From positions 1 through 10,290 of the forward strand of contig JALOAS010000097.1 of NCBI GenBank assembly GCA_023228705.1: 10,290 nucleotides of DNA, written 5' to 3'. A model generated the notes under the pieces. That model worked only from the letters and a program-made list of their open reading frames with translations, was not told the origin of the DNA and ran no database searches. Positions 1-9,954 of the stretch are shown piece after piece. The DNA comes from Ottowia sp. (lineage in GTDB: Bacteria; Pseudomonadota; Gammaproteobacteria; Burkholderiales; Burkholderiaceae_C). The position numbers and the translations under genes were made by a program. How positions within the stretch are numbered: the first letter of the stretch is position 1; every line of letters starts with the position of its first letter.

Positions 1-1
1 G

Positions 2-313
2 TTTCCGGTCGTGCCCTACCACGACTACACCGCGGCCAAGGCCGCGCTGCTGTCGCTGACCAGAACCCTTTCAGCCGACCTGGGGCCTGAGGGCATCACG
101 GTCAACATGGTTTCCGGCGGCCTGCTACGCACCACCGACGCCAGCGCCGCCACGCCCGAGGCGGTGTTCGACATGATTGCCGAAAACACGCCGCTGAGGC
201 GCGTGACCACGCCGGCCGAATTTGCCGACGCCGTGCTGTTCTTTGCCTCGCCGTGGGCGCGCGCCGTCACCGGCCAGAACCTGATCGTCGACGGCGGCCT
301 GGTCAAGGGCTGA
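2..313 (+). CDS. Short-chain dehydrogenase/reductase, C-terminal part (FabG-like)
   Basis: The 3' part of an NAD(P)H-dependent short-chain dehydrogenase/reductase; its start and the Rossmann glycine motif lie outside the window. The frame is open from base 2, and the GTG at 11 is internal. The visible 103 codons begin just before the catalytic YxxxK motif (YTAAK). They continue through the helix that follows it, the ITVNMVSGGLLRTTD segment that normally closes over cofactor and substrate, and the typical C-terminal VTGQNLIVDGG strand. In most family members the segment after ITVN reads NxVxPG; here it is NMVSGG, with glycine in place of proline. The product resembles proteins annotated as 3-oxoacyl-ACP reductase, but the substrate cannot be told from this half. 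It converges on the reductase gene on the other strand. Confidence 0.9.
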   Translation, partial: FPVVPYHDYTAAKAALLSLTRTLSADLGPEGITVNMVSGGLLRTTDASAATPEAVFDMIAENTPLRRVTTPAEFADAVLFFASPWARAVTGQNLIVDGGLVKG

Positions 314-324
314 TAACAGGCAGG

Positions 325-346
325 TTCCCGGCTGCTCGGCCGGGAA
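325..346. terminator. Perfect 8-bp hairpin between convergent genes
   Basis: Arms ttcccggc (325-332) and gccgggaa (339-346) pair perfectly around a 6-base loop, 12 bases after the stop of the + strand dehydrogenase. The strong GC stem in a convergent intergenic gap suggests a transcription terminator. No T-run follows on either strand, so it is not a textbook intrinsic terminator. Confidence 0.45.
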
Positions 347-452
347 GACGAGGCGAGGGGTTGGCTCTGAGCTGCGGCGCCGTTTTTGCCGGCTGCGCTT
401 ATTTTTCGAACACCAGCCGATCGGGCTCGGCACCAAGCTCCCTGAGCGCGCC

Positions 453-1064
453 CTACACGGCCTGGTCGAATTTCGGCGGGCCGCAGGTATAGAAGTGCTG
501 ATCGAAGTCGTCGATATGTTCGCTGAGAAAATCGCAATCGATCCGGCCTTCCGGATACGGCATGCCTTTGACGTCATCGCACAGAAAGGTGCACCTGTCG
601 CCCAGGTAGTGGCGAAACTCCTTTTCGCCGATGATGTCATCGGGCGTGCGGTTGGCAAAGATCAGGCCGTGGCCGTCGAGTTTGTTCTCGGCGGCCAGGT
701 GCCTGAGCATGGCCATCATCGGGGTGATGCCGGCGCCGCCGGCAATGAACCAGCCCGGGCCCTGGTAGGTCAGCACGCCAAAGGAGTCCGACATCAAGAG
801 CTTTGCGCCAGCAGCAAGCGAGTGCAGCTTCTGCGTTACGCCCCGGTGGTCGGGGTAGCCCTTGATGGTGAACTCGAGCACGCCGTCGCCCTTGAGGCTG
901 GTGGGCGTGAACGGGCGGCCCTTGTCGCGCCAGTCGGGCTCGTCAACCGCCAGCTCCACGCCCTGGCCGGGCTGGTAGTCGAGCCCGTCGGGCCGGGTCA
1001 GAATAAAGCGCTTGACGTCGTGGGTGACGAACTCGGTCATGAGTATCTCGACGGTGTGGCTCAT
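453..1064 (-). CDS. Ferredoxin/flavodoxin reductase-like FAD- and NAD(P)-binding protein, clipped by an in-frame TAG
   Basis: A 203-residue single-chain flavin reductase of the ferredoxin-NADP reductase superfamily, without an attached iron-sulfur or haem domain. It should pass electrons between NAD(P)H and a small carrier through FAD; the partner is unknown. Visible motifs are the FAD-binding RPFTPTS (residues 50-56), the nicotinamide/phosphate loop GGAGITPM (109-116) and the C-terminal CGPP (194-197). The start at 1064 has a good ribosome binding site, AGGAGAAA, about 6 bases upstream. It lies 49 bases after acnA on the same strand, so it is probably cotranscribed. The oddity is the end. 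The frame stops at TAG (453-455), yet past it the same frame reads on for 18 sense codons, ending LVFEK before TAA at 399-401, which looks like the normal tail of such proteins. One C-to-T change from CAG would explain the stop. The core motifs all lie before it. Confidence 0.85.
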   Translation of the reverse strand: MSHTVEILMTEFVTHDVKRFILTRPDGLDYQPGQGVELAVDEPDWRDKGRPFTPTSLKGDGVLEFTIKGYPDHRGVTQKLHSLAAGAKLLMSDSFGVLTYQGPGWFIAGGAGITPMMAMLRHLAAENKLDGHGLIFANRTPDDIIGEKEFRHYLGDRCTFLCDDVKGMPYPEGRIDCDFLSEHIDDFDQHFYTCGPPKFDQAV

Positions 1065-1113
1065 GATGCTTTCTCCTGCCGGGATCAGGCCCGGCCTGTT
1101 GCGTTCGCGGCGC

Positions 1114-3903
<2,790 letters not shown>

Positions 3904-4288
3904 GGCACGCTCCTTTGGAATGCTCAGACGATGGATGCTGACGAAGGCGGGAGGAATCCGGCGTCAGCGTCCAGCACCATCTACGTGATAGATTAGCAGA
4001 CGCAGTCGACAAGCAGGGCTTTCAGCAAAAATTCATGCGGGCCGCCGGTCGGCTCGATTTTCCGTGACCTGCTGCGCGCCCTGGATGATCAACGCGCATC
4101 TGAGCTGAACTGCTGCGCCCCTGAGGCGAAAGAGCTGCACGAGCAAATGGGATCGGCCGCCAGCGTGGCGCGGACCCGCAGCACCAGCCTGACGGATGCG
4201 GTCCGAGCCAGAGCGACCCTGGCCCTTGCCCGGGGTTCCTTGAACAGGTCGCAACAGTCACGGCACCGGCGGGTGCCGCACGCTTCTC
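3904..4288. other. 385-base gap without a convincing gene
   Basis: This is upstream of acnA and downstream of the small membrane protein gene. It should hold the acnA promoter, but no good -35/-10 pair was found. A + strand frame is open from 3997 to 4311 (about 105 codons). Its composition is protein-like, with stretches such as RDLLRALDDQRASELN, but its only ATG is internal (4147) with no clear ribosome binding site, and no family is recognised. It could be a gene relic or chance. A 7-bp hairpin sits at 4261-4278. Confidence 0.5.
4261..4278 (-). terminator. Hairpin after the small membrane protein gene
   Basis: Arms cggcacc (4261-4267) and ggtgccg (4272-4278) pair perfectly around a 4-base loop, 10 bases beyond the stop of the 75-residue membrane protein gene. 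Position and GC content suit a terminator. No T-run follows, so it may be only a pause or processing structure. Confidence 0.35.
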
Positions 4289-4516
4289 TTATCTGCGCCT
4301 GTCGCCGCTGAAGAGCCCGGCAACCGCGAGCAGCGTGCCAACCACTATGCTGGCGATGCCAATCCATTGCGGGATCATCTTTTCAGACTTCGCCTTCAAG
4401 GTGGCCGAGCCGATCTCGAGCACGGCATCGGAGCTCTCGTAGCTGGCGTTGCCGAGCACGATCCAGATGCCGCCCACGAGCAGGATGACGCCTATGGCGA
4501 TCAGGCCCATACGCAT
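4289..4516 (-). CDS. Small two-helix membrane protein of unknown function
   Basis: A 75-residue protein starting MRMGLIAIG. It has two hydrophobic segments: GLIAIGVILLVGGIWIVLG at about residues 4-22, and WIGIASIVVGTLLAVAGLF at about 52-70. A polar loop of about 30 residues joins them, and the tail GDRRR is basic. The layout resembles small inner-membrane proteins of the DUF3185 type, but this is a similarity of shape, not a firm match. The frame is open further upstream to 4612, but that extra part has odd, cysteine-rich composition. The ATG at 4516 has GGAG six bases upstream, so it is preferred; ATG 4510 is a second option. It is on the same strand as the stress protein gene 202 bases upstream and as acnA downstream. 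Its function is unknown. Confidence 0.75.
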   Translation of the reverse strand: MRMGLIAIGVILLVGGIWIVLGNASYESSDAVLEIGSATLKAKSEKMIPQWIGIASIVVGTLLAVAGLFSGDRRR

Positions 4517-4718
4517 TGTGATCTCCGGTGAGCTGCAAGCGTCTGAAATGTTTGTGGCTTGACACGTGTTTCCTGCACAAGCGATGGCAGAGCGTTCAGG
4601 GCAGTTTGGCAAGGGCCGCCAAAAAGTGGGTGTCCTCTATCAGCTCTATTGGCGGCTGCTGTTATCTGATTTCGGCGTGAGGCTGTGCACGCAGGCAGAT
4701 TTCCAAAATGCTTTTTCA

Positions 4719-5144
4719 TTACGGTACCACGGTCACTGGAACCGCCGATTGATGCAGCACACTGTAGCTGACGCTGCCCAGTATATTTCTCTTGAACGCA
4801 CCCAGGCCTCTTGTGCCCATGACGATCATCGTTACCTGCTCTTCTTCAGCTTCCTTGCAAATTTCTACGCCAGGCAGTCCGGTCCTGAATTTGGTCACGA
4901 ATTTCAAGCCTTGATCCTGAACAATGTCCAGCATTTTGTCAATTGCTTCTTGCGCTTCTTGTTCTTGATATTCGCGCAATTCTTCTTGGCTTATGAATCT
5001 TTTGACATTGCGTGTGTTTAAACTCGGCTGGATATTCAAGACTATGATTTGTGCTTGAAGTGCTTTTGCGATATGAACAGCAAAACTTAGAGCTCTTCTT
5101 GCGCAATCGGAGCCATCAACAGGGACCAGTATTGTATTTTCCAT
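4719..5144 (-). CDS. Universal stress protein, UspA family, ATP-binding type
   Basis: A 141-residue single-domain cytoplasmic Usp protein. ILVPVDGSD at the N-terminus supplies the ATP-binding aspartate (D10). The nucleotide loop near the C-terminus follows the G-2x-G-9x-G-S rule: G110, G113, G123, S124. The strand VPVTVVP ends the fold. Such proteins typically dimerise and are induced by starvation, oxygen limitation or other stress; the sequence does not show which. Length is normal for the family. The ATG at 5144 has only a weak purine-rich stretch (GAAAG) rather than a strong ribosome binding site. The gene is strikingly AT-rich: positions 4861-5100 count 98/240 G+C (41%), against 40/60 in an acnA line. 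This points to recent acquisition from a lower-GC donor. It lies in a patch of truncated genes. Confidence 0.95.
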   Translation of the reverse strand: MENTILVPVDGSDCARRALSFAVHIAKALQAQIIVLNIQPSLNTRNVKRFISQEELREYQEQEAQEAIDKMLDIVQDQGLKFVTKFRTGLPGVEICKEAEEEQVTMIVMGTRGLGAFKRNILGSVSYSVLHQSAVPVTVVP

Positions 5145-5397
5145 GGGTATTTGCTTTCAGCACAATTAAATTCAAATTTTGTTTTCTGTTGGGCGCCACC
5201 GGATGAACGCAGGAGTGGACCCAGTTGTCTGGACAGCTGTTGCCGGGCGATGGGCGCGGCGGCGGCAGCGAGAGACGCAGTGGCACCATGAGATGGCAGC
5301 CAGCCGGACCGGGGCCGAGCAGGGAAGGATCATGGTGGCGCGTCCAAAAAGGCGGGAGCAGGCGACCGGAACGTCCGGGGCAGGGCAGCAGGCCCTT
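5145..5397. other. Gene-free spacer between the stress protein gene and the oxidase remnant
   Basis: About 30 AT-rich bases next to the stress protein gene give way around 5190 to GC-rich sequence. Frames here are open on both strands, but none has protein-like composition, a recognised motif or a convincing start. It is probably the upstream region of the stress protein gene joined to sequence that once lay downstream of the multicopper oxidase. Confidence 0.5.
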
Positions 5398-5502
5398 TCA
5401 AAAGGGGATCATGCCTTCTTGTACCCTCCCGACACAAGTGACGGTGAATTGTCCCATCATGCCGTTGTCTTCGTGCTCCAGCATGTGGCAGTGGTACATG
5501 TA
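5398..5502 (-). pseudogene. Multicopper oxidase, C-terminal remnant
   Basis: Only the last 34 codons plus stop of a multicopper oxidase survive. The fragment reads YMYHCHMLEHEDNGMMGQF, the C-terminal copper site of laccase/CueO/FtsP-like proteins. In that motif the HCH, the following H and the M are ligands of the type 1 and type 3 coppers. After it come FTVT and a short tail ending at the TGA at 5398-5400. Homology stops abruptly at about 5502. Upstream sequence in the frame (LNQPCDASLVCLLG) does not fit the family, and the other roughly 400 residues are missing. It cannot make an active oxidase. Shortly beyond the break lies a transposase fragment on the opposite strand, so a deletion or rearrangement probably removed most of the gene. 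Confidence 0.85.
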
Positions 5503-5527
5503 CCCCAACAAGCAAACCAGTGAAGCA

Positions 5528-5671
5528 TCGCACGGCTGGTTCAACCGCTTTTGCAAGCTGCTGGTGCGCGACGAGAAGCTTGAGCGCAGCTTCATGGCCC
5601 TCAATCATCTGGCGGCAGCCATCATCGCCTTTCGCAAGGTGCCCCTGGAGATTAATGTTATTTACGGATAG
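5528..5671 (+). mobile_element. IS5-family transposase, C-terminal remnant
   Basis: A 47-codon tail of an insertion-sequence transposase of the IS5 group. It starts at SHGWFNRF and runs through KLLVRDEKLERSFMALNHLA and AAAIIAFRKVPL to NVIYG and a TAG at 5669-5671. HGWFNRFxKLLVRxEK is the conserved region around the last acidic residue of the DDE catalytic triad (the E of DEK), followed by the typical hydrophobic helix. The first two catalytic aspartates and the left end are gone, so the element cannot move on its own. Immediately upstream the sequence changes to the multicopper oxidase fragment on the other strand. Downstream only four bases separate its stop from the end of the reductase gene, and no terminal inverted repeat could be paired. 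Confidence 0.85.
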
Positions 5672-5675
5672 ATCC

Positions 5676-6977
5676 TTATCGGAACTCGAAGTATTCGAAG
5701 CGCACGCGCTTCGGCGCCAGTCCGCGGGCTTTGAGTCCACGCAAGATAGCCCGACGCAGATTTGACGGTCCGCAGAAAAACAAGTCGGCGTCTTTCGGGC
5801 TGAACGGTGCCCGGCCGACGAGGCCGTCCGCCGTCAGCCGGCCTTCTTGGCTGCTGACGACGAGGTCGAAAGAGAACGCTGGTACTGTCTTTGCTACCTC
5901 ATTCAGGACATCAAGGCCGATAGCGTCTTGCTCGCGGCGAACGCTATAGATCAGGTAAATTGAGCGCTGCTCTTCTGCGGCAAGACTTTGAGCCCAGGCG
6001 AGAAAGGGAGTGATGCCGACGCCGCCAGCGATCCAGATTTGCTTGGGCCCGCCCTTGCGGAAATTAAAATGACCGTATGGACCCTCCACCTCGACGGTGG
6101 CACCTGGCGAGAGTCTTTTGGGGAGACGCCGTGTCCAGTCGCCCAGCGGCTTGATGGCAAAGCGAACGCGGTCGGTCGGATGCGGCGGCTCGGTGATGCT
6201 GAAGGGGTGTGCTTCACCCAGACCGAATCCCGGCACGTTCAGAAAGGCGAACTGACCTGGTCGCCAACGCATGGGCCGCCCCAGGGGCGTCAGCGTGAGA
6301 TCTGTCACCCCTGCCTGCCGCTCCATTGACTCGACCCGGTAGGCGCGCCGCCGAAACCGCCGGGCCAGCAGTTGAATGAACAGATAGCTGCCCAACCCCA
6401 AGGCGCAGAACACGTTCAGATAGACGGCCAGCGGGTCGTTCCAGGCATACGGCGTATCGACCAGCATCTGGTGTATGACAACGAGCGCAAAGAAAGATCC
6501 CGTGAGGCGGTGGGTAAACCACCAGAGCTGGTAGGGGACCTCCCAGCCGATCACGGGTATGCGCTTGATCCAACTTAACAGAATCAGTGTGATCAGGCCG
6601 TAGAGCACAACCTCCCCGAGGTCTTTGGAAAAGTCACCGATTCCGGTTTCCCGCACCCAGTGCTCGAAATCGGGCTCAAACTGGTCATGCGCCAACATCA
6701 GGCCGAGGGCCGTGATCCCCAGCCACTTGTGCGCGCGATACATGTGGTCGAGCCCGCCGAAAAGCGGCTCTAGAAGTCGCGGCCGGGCGGCCAAGATCAG
6801 GCATTGGCTCATGGCGATGACGGCCACCGATCCAGCGGCGACGCCGAACGCATTGTCAAGGCCGTACGCTGAAACCGAGCTGAATGAAAGCGCAGCCGCA
6901 ACGAGGCAAAAGAAGGTGATGATGATCAGTCCGGGCACGTCATTTCCAAAACCTCGACTTGAGATCATCGCTGCCAT
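5676..6977 (-). CDS. Ferric-reductase-like transmembrane flavocytochrome
   Basis: A 433-residue inner-membrane protein of the ferric reductase/NADPH oxidase superfamily. The N-terminal 205 residues hold about six hydrophobic segments. Two histidine pairs, H83/H97 and H156/H169, lie in these segments with the 12-13-residue gap typical of two stacked b haems. The cytoplasmic half has the FAD-binding HPFSIT (257-262), the nicotinamide-binding GGVGITPF (318-325), FCGP (401-404) and the usual aromatic end FEYFEFR. It should move electrons from NAD(P)H through FAD and haem across the membrane. The acceptor (ferric iron, oxygen, copper or other) is not shown. The ATG at 6977 has no strong ribosome binding site; M4 (6968) is an alternative start. 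The stop lies four bases from an IS remnant, but the C-terminus looks complete. It follows the ATPase on the same strand, 195 bases away. Confidence 0.92.
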   Translation of the reverse strand: MAAMISSRGFGNDVPGLIIITFFCLVAAALSFSSVSAYGLDNAFGVAAGSVAVIAMSQCLILAARPRLLEPLFGGLDHMYRAHKWLGITALGLMLAHDQFEPDFEHWVRETGIGDFSKDLGEVVLYGLITLILLSWIKRIPVIGWEVPYQLWWFTHRLTGSFFALVVIHQMLVDTPYAWNDPLAVYLNVFCALGLGSYLFIQLLARRFRRRAYRVESMERQAGVTDLTLTPLGRPMRWRPGQFAFLNVPGFGLGEAHPFSITEPPHPTDRVRFAIKPLGDWTRRLPKRLSPGATVEVEGPYGHFNFRKGGPKQIWIAGGVGITPFLAWAQSLAAEEQRSIYLIYSVRREQDAIGLDVLNEVAKTVPAFSFDLVVSSQEGRLTADGLVGRAPFSPKDADLFFCGPSNLRRAILRGLKARGLAPKRVRFEYFEFR

Positions 6978-7118
6978 ACCGCAGTGCTCGGACTGCGAGT
7001 GAGCCAGATCGGCGTCTTTGTCGTCAAGTGTTGCGGTGTCCGGGGATTTTATCTTGCGGGACTAAACTGAAGTTCGACAGTCGGCGTAGCATTCGATGTG
7101 CAATGGACGCAGTTGACT

Positions 7119-7133
7119 GCTGCCTGCGGCAGC
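7119..7133 (-). terminator. Small hairpin after the P-type ATPase gene
   Basis: Arms gctgcc (7119-7124) and ggcagc (7128-7133) pair perfectly around a 3-base loop, about 40 bases downstream of the ATPase stop in its direction of transcription. The run AAAAAA lies before the hairpin rather than a T-run after it. It may therefore be a weak terminator or merely chance. Confidence 0.25.
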
Positions 7134-7172
7134 TTCAAGGCATTGACACTGTCCGTGCTGGTCTTTTTTGGT

Positions 7173-9929
7173 TTACGGCCTGATCGTGGCTGTAGCCAGC
7201 AATGTCTTCTGACGGGTCGGCCTCAGAAAAAAGAGAAAGACCTGTCCGATCATCAGCGGGCCAAAGCTTGCACCCGCAGCCAGCAACAATCCGGTTCTGC
7301 CGGGATCGGGCAGTTTCAGGATATCCGACAGGCCCGGCAGCCAAAGCGCCGCCGCGATCAGGCCAAGACACAGTGCGATGGCCCCCCAGACCCAGGGATT
7401 GCGTGTCACCTCGTTCACGAAAACCCGCCCGTCCGGGGCCCGCATGTTGAATACGTTCCACAACTGCGCCAGCGCCAGCGTCAGGAAGGCCACCGTGACA
7501 GCGGGCGCGACGTCCAGCATCAACGCATGAAGCGCCAGCCAGAAGGCAACGAGCGTTGCCACGGTGATCGCGCCGCCCAGAACGCCGATGGTCACCCAGC
7601 GGCTGCGGTCGATGATCGGCTCGGCCGGGTCGCGCGGGGGTTGGCGCATGACGGCATCATCGCCCGCGCCAAACCCCAGGGCAAAGGCGGGGAATACGTC
7701 CGTCACAAGGTTCAGGAACAGGATTTGCAGCGGCAGCAAGGGCATTGGCAGGCCCACGCCGACGGCCAGGCCGACGATCAGGACTTCGCTGACATTGCAC
7801 GACATCAGGTAGATGACGAATTTGCGAATGTTGTCGAAGATCACGCGGCCCTGGCGCATGGCGGCGATGATCGTGCCAAAGGAATCGTCCATCAGCACCA
7901 TGTCTGCCGCTTCGCGCGCGACCTCGGTGCCGCGCAGCCCCATCGCGATGCCGATGTCGGCCTTTTTCAGCGCGGGCGCATCGTTCACGCCGTCACCGGT
8001 CATCGCCACGACGTGGCCGCTGTTCTGATAAAGCGTCGCAAGGTTCAGCTTGGTCTCGGGCGCGACGCGGGCAAAGACGTCAGCGGCAAGGATGCGGTTC
8101 CGCAGGGGCCCGTCGGTCGTTTCAGGATCGAGACCGGTCAGCTCGTCGCCCGCGATCACTGTCAGCTCGCCGCCCCGCGCACCCAGCCCGGCCTGGCTTG
8201 CGATGGCGGTGGCGGTGTCGGCATGATCGCCCGTCATCATCACCACGCGCACGCCTGCGGCGCGGGCGGCGGCGATGGCGCTGGCGACATCGCTGCGCAG
8301 GGGATCGCGCAGGCAGACCATCCCGACCAGCGTCAGCTTCTCATAGGGCGCTGCATCGTCGTGATCTGCCTGCTTCATCGCCATGGCCAGCAGGCGCAGC
8401 CCGTCGCTGGCTGCAGCCCCGCTGCGCTCCAGCCAGTCGGCGCGTGCGGCAGCGTCCAGGTCCTGAACGTTGCCGTCGGGGCCAAGAACACCGGTGCATG
8501 CATCGATCACCGCCTCGGGGGCGCCCTTGACCGCGTACAAGAACCCGTCGCCGTCACGATGCACGCTTGCCATCATCTTGGTGTCCTGGTCAAAGGCGTG
8601 CTCACTGACTTTTTCGTACCTGGACAGCAGTGCATCTCGCCCCTGTCCGGCCTGCTTGGCAATGCGCAGCAGCGCCAGCTCCATCGGATCGCCTGACGAG
8701 GCCTCGTCCCCCCGAGCCAGCGACGCACCGTTGCAAAGCGCCCCGATGCGCAGCAATGCGGCCAGGCGTGCGTCCTGTCCGGGGTCGACCATGCGCCCGC
8801 CGCTTTCGAACCGCACGGCGTCGTCGCGTTGCGTCAGGTTCACCGTTGTGCCGGCGCCAAGCAGGCGCACAACCGCCATGCGGTTTTCGGTCAGCGTGCC
8901 GGTCTTGTCGGTGAGGATGACCGTGGTCGCACCCAGGGTTTCCACCGACGACAGCCTTGAGATGATGGCGTTGCGCGCGGCCATGCGCCACATGCCGCGC
9001 GCCAGGCTCAGCGTGGCCACCACCGGCAGTCCTTCCGGCACTGCCGCAACGGCCAGCGCCACGCCGGTCTGAATCATCGTGACCATCTCGTGGCCCCGCA
9101 CAAGGCCTGCGCCGATCACCATTGCGGCTATCGCCAGCGTCAGCCAGACCAGCCGGTGCCCCAGCCGGTCAAGACGCTCTTCCAGCGGCGAGGCCGAGGA
9201 TTCGGCGGTCTGGACCAAATGGCTGATGTGGCCCAGTTCGGTTTCCATTCCGGTGGCGGTCACCATGCCTTCACCGGACCCCTGGGTGATGGCGGTACCC
9301 TTGAAGGCCATGCAGGTTCGGTCTCCGATCGCCGCATCGGCCGCGACCGCATCGGTCTGCTTGGCCACGGGCACGGATTCGCCGGTCAGCACGGATTCGT
9401 CACATTGCAGGTTCGACGCCTGGACCAGCCGCAAATCGGCGGTCACCATGGTCCCTGCCTCCAGCAGGACGATGTCGCCCGGCACCAGGTCATGCGCGTC
9501 GATACGCATCTCCTTCCCGCCGCGCCGGACACGCGTCGTGACGGTGGCGATGTTCAGCAGCGCCTCCATGGCGCGCGCGGCGCGCAGTTCGGTGACAAAG
9601 CCGATCACGGCGTTGATCGCCAGGACGACGACAATCGCAATGCCTTCGGGCACGTCATGAAAGTAAAAGGACAGCCCCGCGGCAAACGCCAGGAGCCAGA
9701 CGATCACGCCCGTGAACTGATGCGCCAGAATGACAAGGGCACTTGGCCTGGCGTGGGCACGCAACTGGTTGGGGCCATGGCGGTTTCGGCGCTCGACCAC
9801 CTCGTTGCCATCCAGTCCGCATTCCGGATCCACTTCCAGCCTTTGCGCCACGAGTTCGACCCGCTTGGCAAACACGGCAGCCTGGCCCACCTCTTTCATG
9901 GGAGCCTTCGTTTCCTTCGTGCGCACCAT
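7173..9929 (-). CDS. P-type cation ATPase, calcium-pump (P2A) type
   Basis: A full-length 918-residue P-type ATPase. The order is: N-terminal cation-ATPase domain (about 20-90), actuator domain with TGES (182-185), membrane helix 4 with VPEGLP (297-302), phosphorylation site DKTGTLT with D341, nucleotide domain with GDPMELALL (413-421) and KGAPE (468-472), hinge motifs MTGD (565-568) and TGDGVND (644-650), then the C-terminal membrane bundle. Residues matching calcium ligands of SERCA are E299 in PEGLP, N712 and E715 in SCNVSEV (helix 5), and N740, T743 and D744 in LNLVTD (helix 6). In helix 8 the SERCA glutamate seems replaced by Q822, as in secretory-pathway-type pumps. Ca2+ (or Mn2+) export is thus most likely. 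The start may be 9929 or, with AAGG five bases upstream, ATG 9899. Upstream repeats may control it. Confidence 0.95.
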   Translation of the reverse strand: MVRTKETKAPMKEVGQAAVFAKRVELVAQRLEVDPECGLDGNEVVERRNRHGPNQLRAHARPSALVILAHQFTGVIVWLLAFAAGLSFYFHDVPEGIAIVVVLAINAVIGFVTELRAARAMEALLNIATVTTRVRRGGKEMRIDAHDLVPGDIVLLEAGTMVTADLRLVQASNLQCDESVLTGESVPVAKQTDAVAADAAIGDRTCMAFKGTAITQGSGEGMVTATGMETELGHISHLVQTAESSASPLEERLDRLGHRLVWLTLAIAAMVIGAGLVRGHEMVTMIQTGVALAVAAVPEGLPVVATLSLARGMWRMAARNAIISRLSSVETLGATTVILTDKTGTLTENRMAVVRLLGAGTTVNLTQRDDAVRFESGGRMVDPGQDARLAALLRIGALCNGASLARGDEASSGDPMELALLRIAKQAGQGRDALLSRYEKVSEHAFDQDTKMMASVHRDGDGFLYAVKGAPEAVIDACTGVLGPDGNVQDLDAAARADWLERSGAAASDGLRLLAMAMKQADHDDAAPYEKLTLVGMVCLRDPLRSDVASAIAAARAAGVRVVMMTGDHADTATAIASQAGLGARGGELTVIAGDELTGLDPETTDGPLRNRILAADVFARVAPETKLNLATLYQNSGHVVAMTGDGVNDAPALKKADIGIAMGLRGTEVAREAADMVLMDDSFGTIIAAMRQGRVIFDNIRKFVIYLMSCNVSEVLIVGLAVGVGLPMPLLPLQILFLNLVTDVFPAFALGFGAGDDAVMRQPPRDPAEPIIDRSRWVTIGVLGGAITVATLVAFWLALHALMLDVAPAVTVAFLTLALAQLWNVFNMRAPDGRVFVNEVTRNPWVWGAIALCLGLIAAALWLPGLSDILKLPDPGRTGLLLAAGASFGPLMIGQVFLFFLRPTRQKTLLATATIRP

Positions 9930-9954
9930 GCGGCCATTTTCTTTTTCAACGGCA

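Noticed and set aside
4022..4261. Minus-strand frames of 73-92 codons upstream of acnA
   Set aside because: They overlap one another in different frames, are rich in G, R, S and P, and have no motif.
4501..4719. 72-codon minus frame starting in a TAATG overlap with the stress protein stop
   Set aside because: The overlap looks like translational coupling, but the residues have no hydrophobic core or motif and the frame overlaps the small membrane protein start. There is no ribosome site beyond the coding end.
5225..5671. 148-codon + frame ending in the transposase tail, taken as one gene
   Set aside because: Only the last 47 codons have homology. The front half is read from the spacer and antisense to the oxidase remnant, so it is a chance fusion, not an intact transposase.
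6978..7172. TAAAAT box upstream of the ferric reductase gene as its promoter
   Set aside because: No matching -35 hexamer stands 16-18 bases upstream, so the call would rest on one AT-rich hexamer.
7098..8696. 532-codon open frame on the + strand
   Set aside because: It lies antisense to the ATPase, whose motifs are unmistakable. The translation is rich in Q, H, R, A and G without domains, as expected from a GC-rich gene read backwards.
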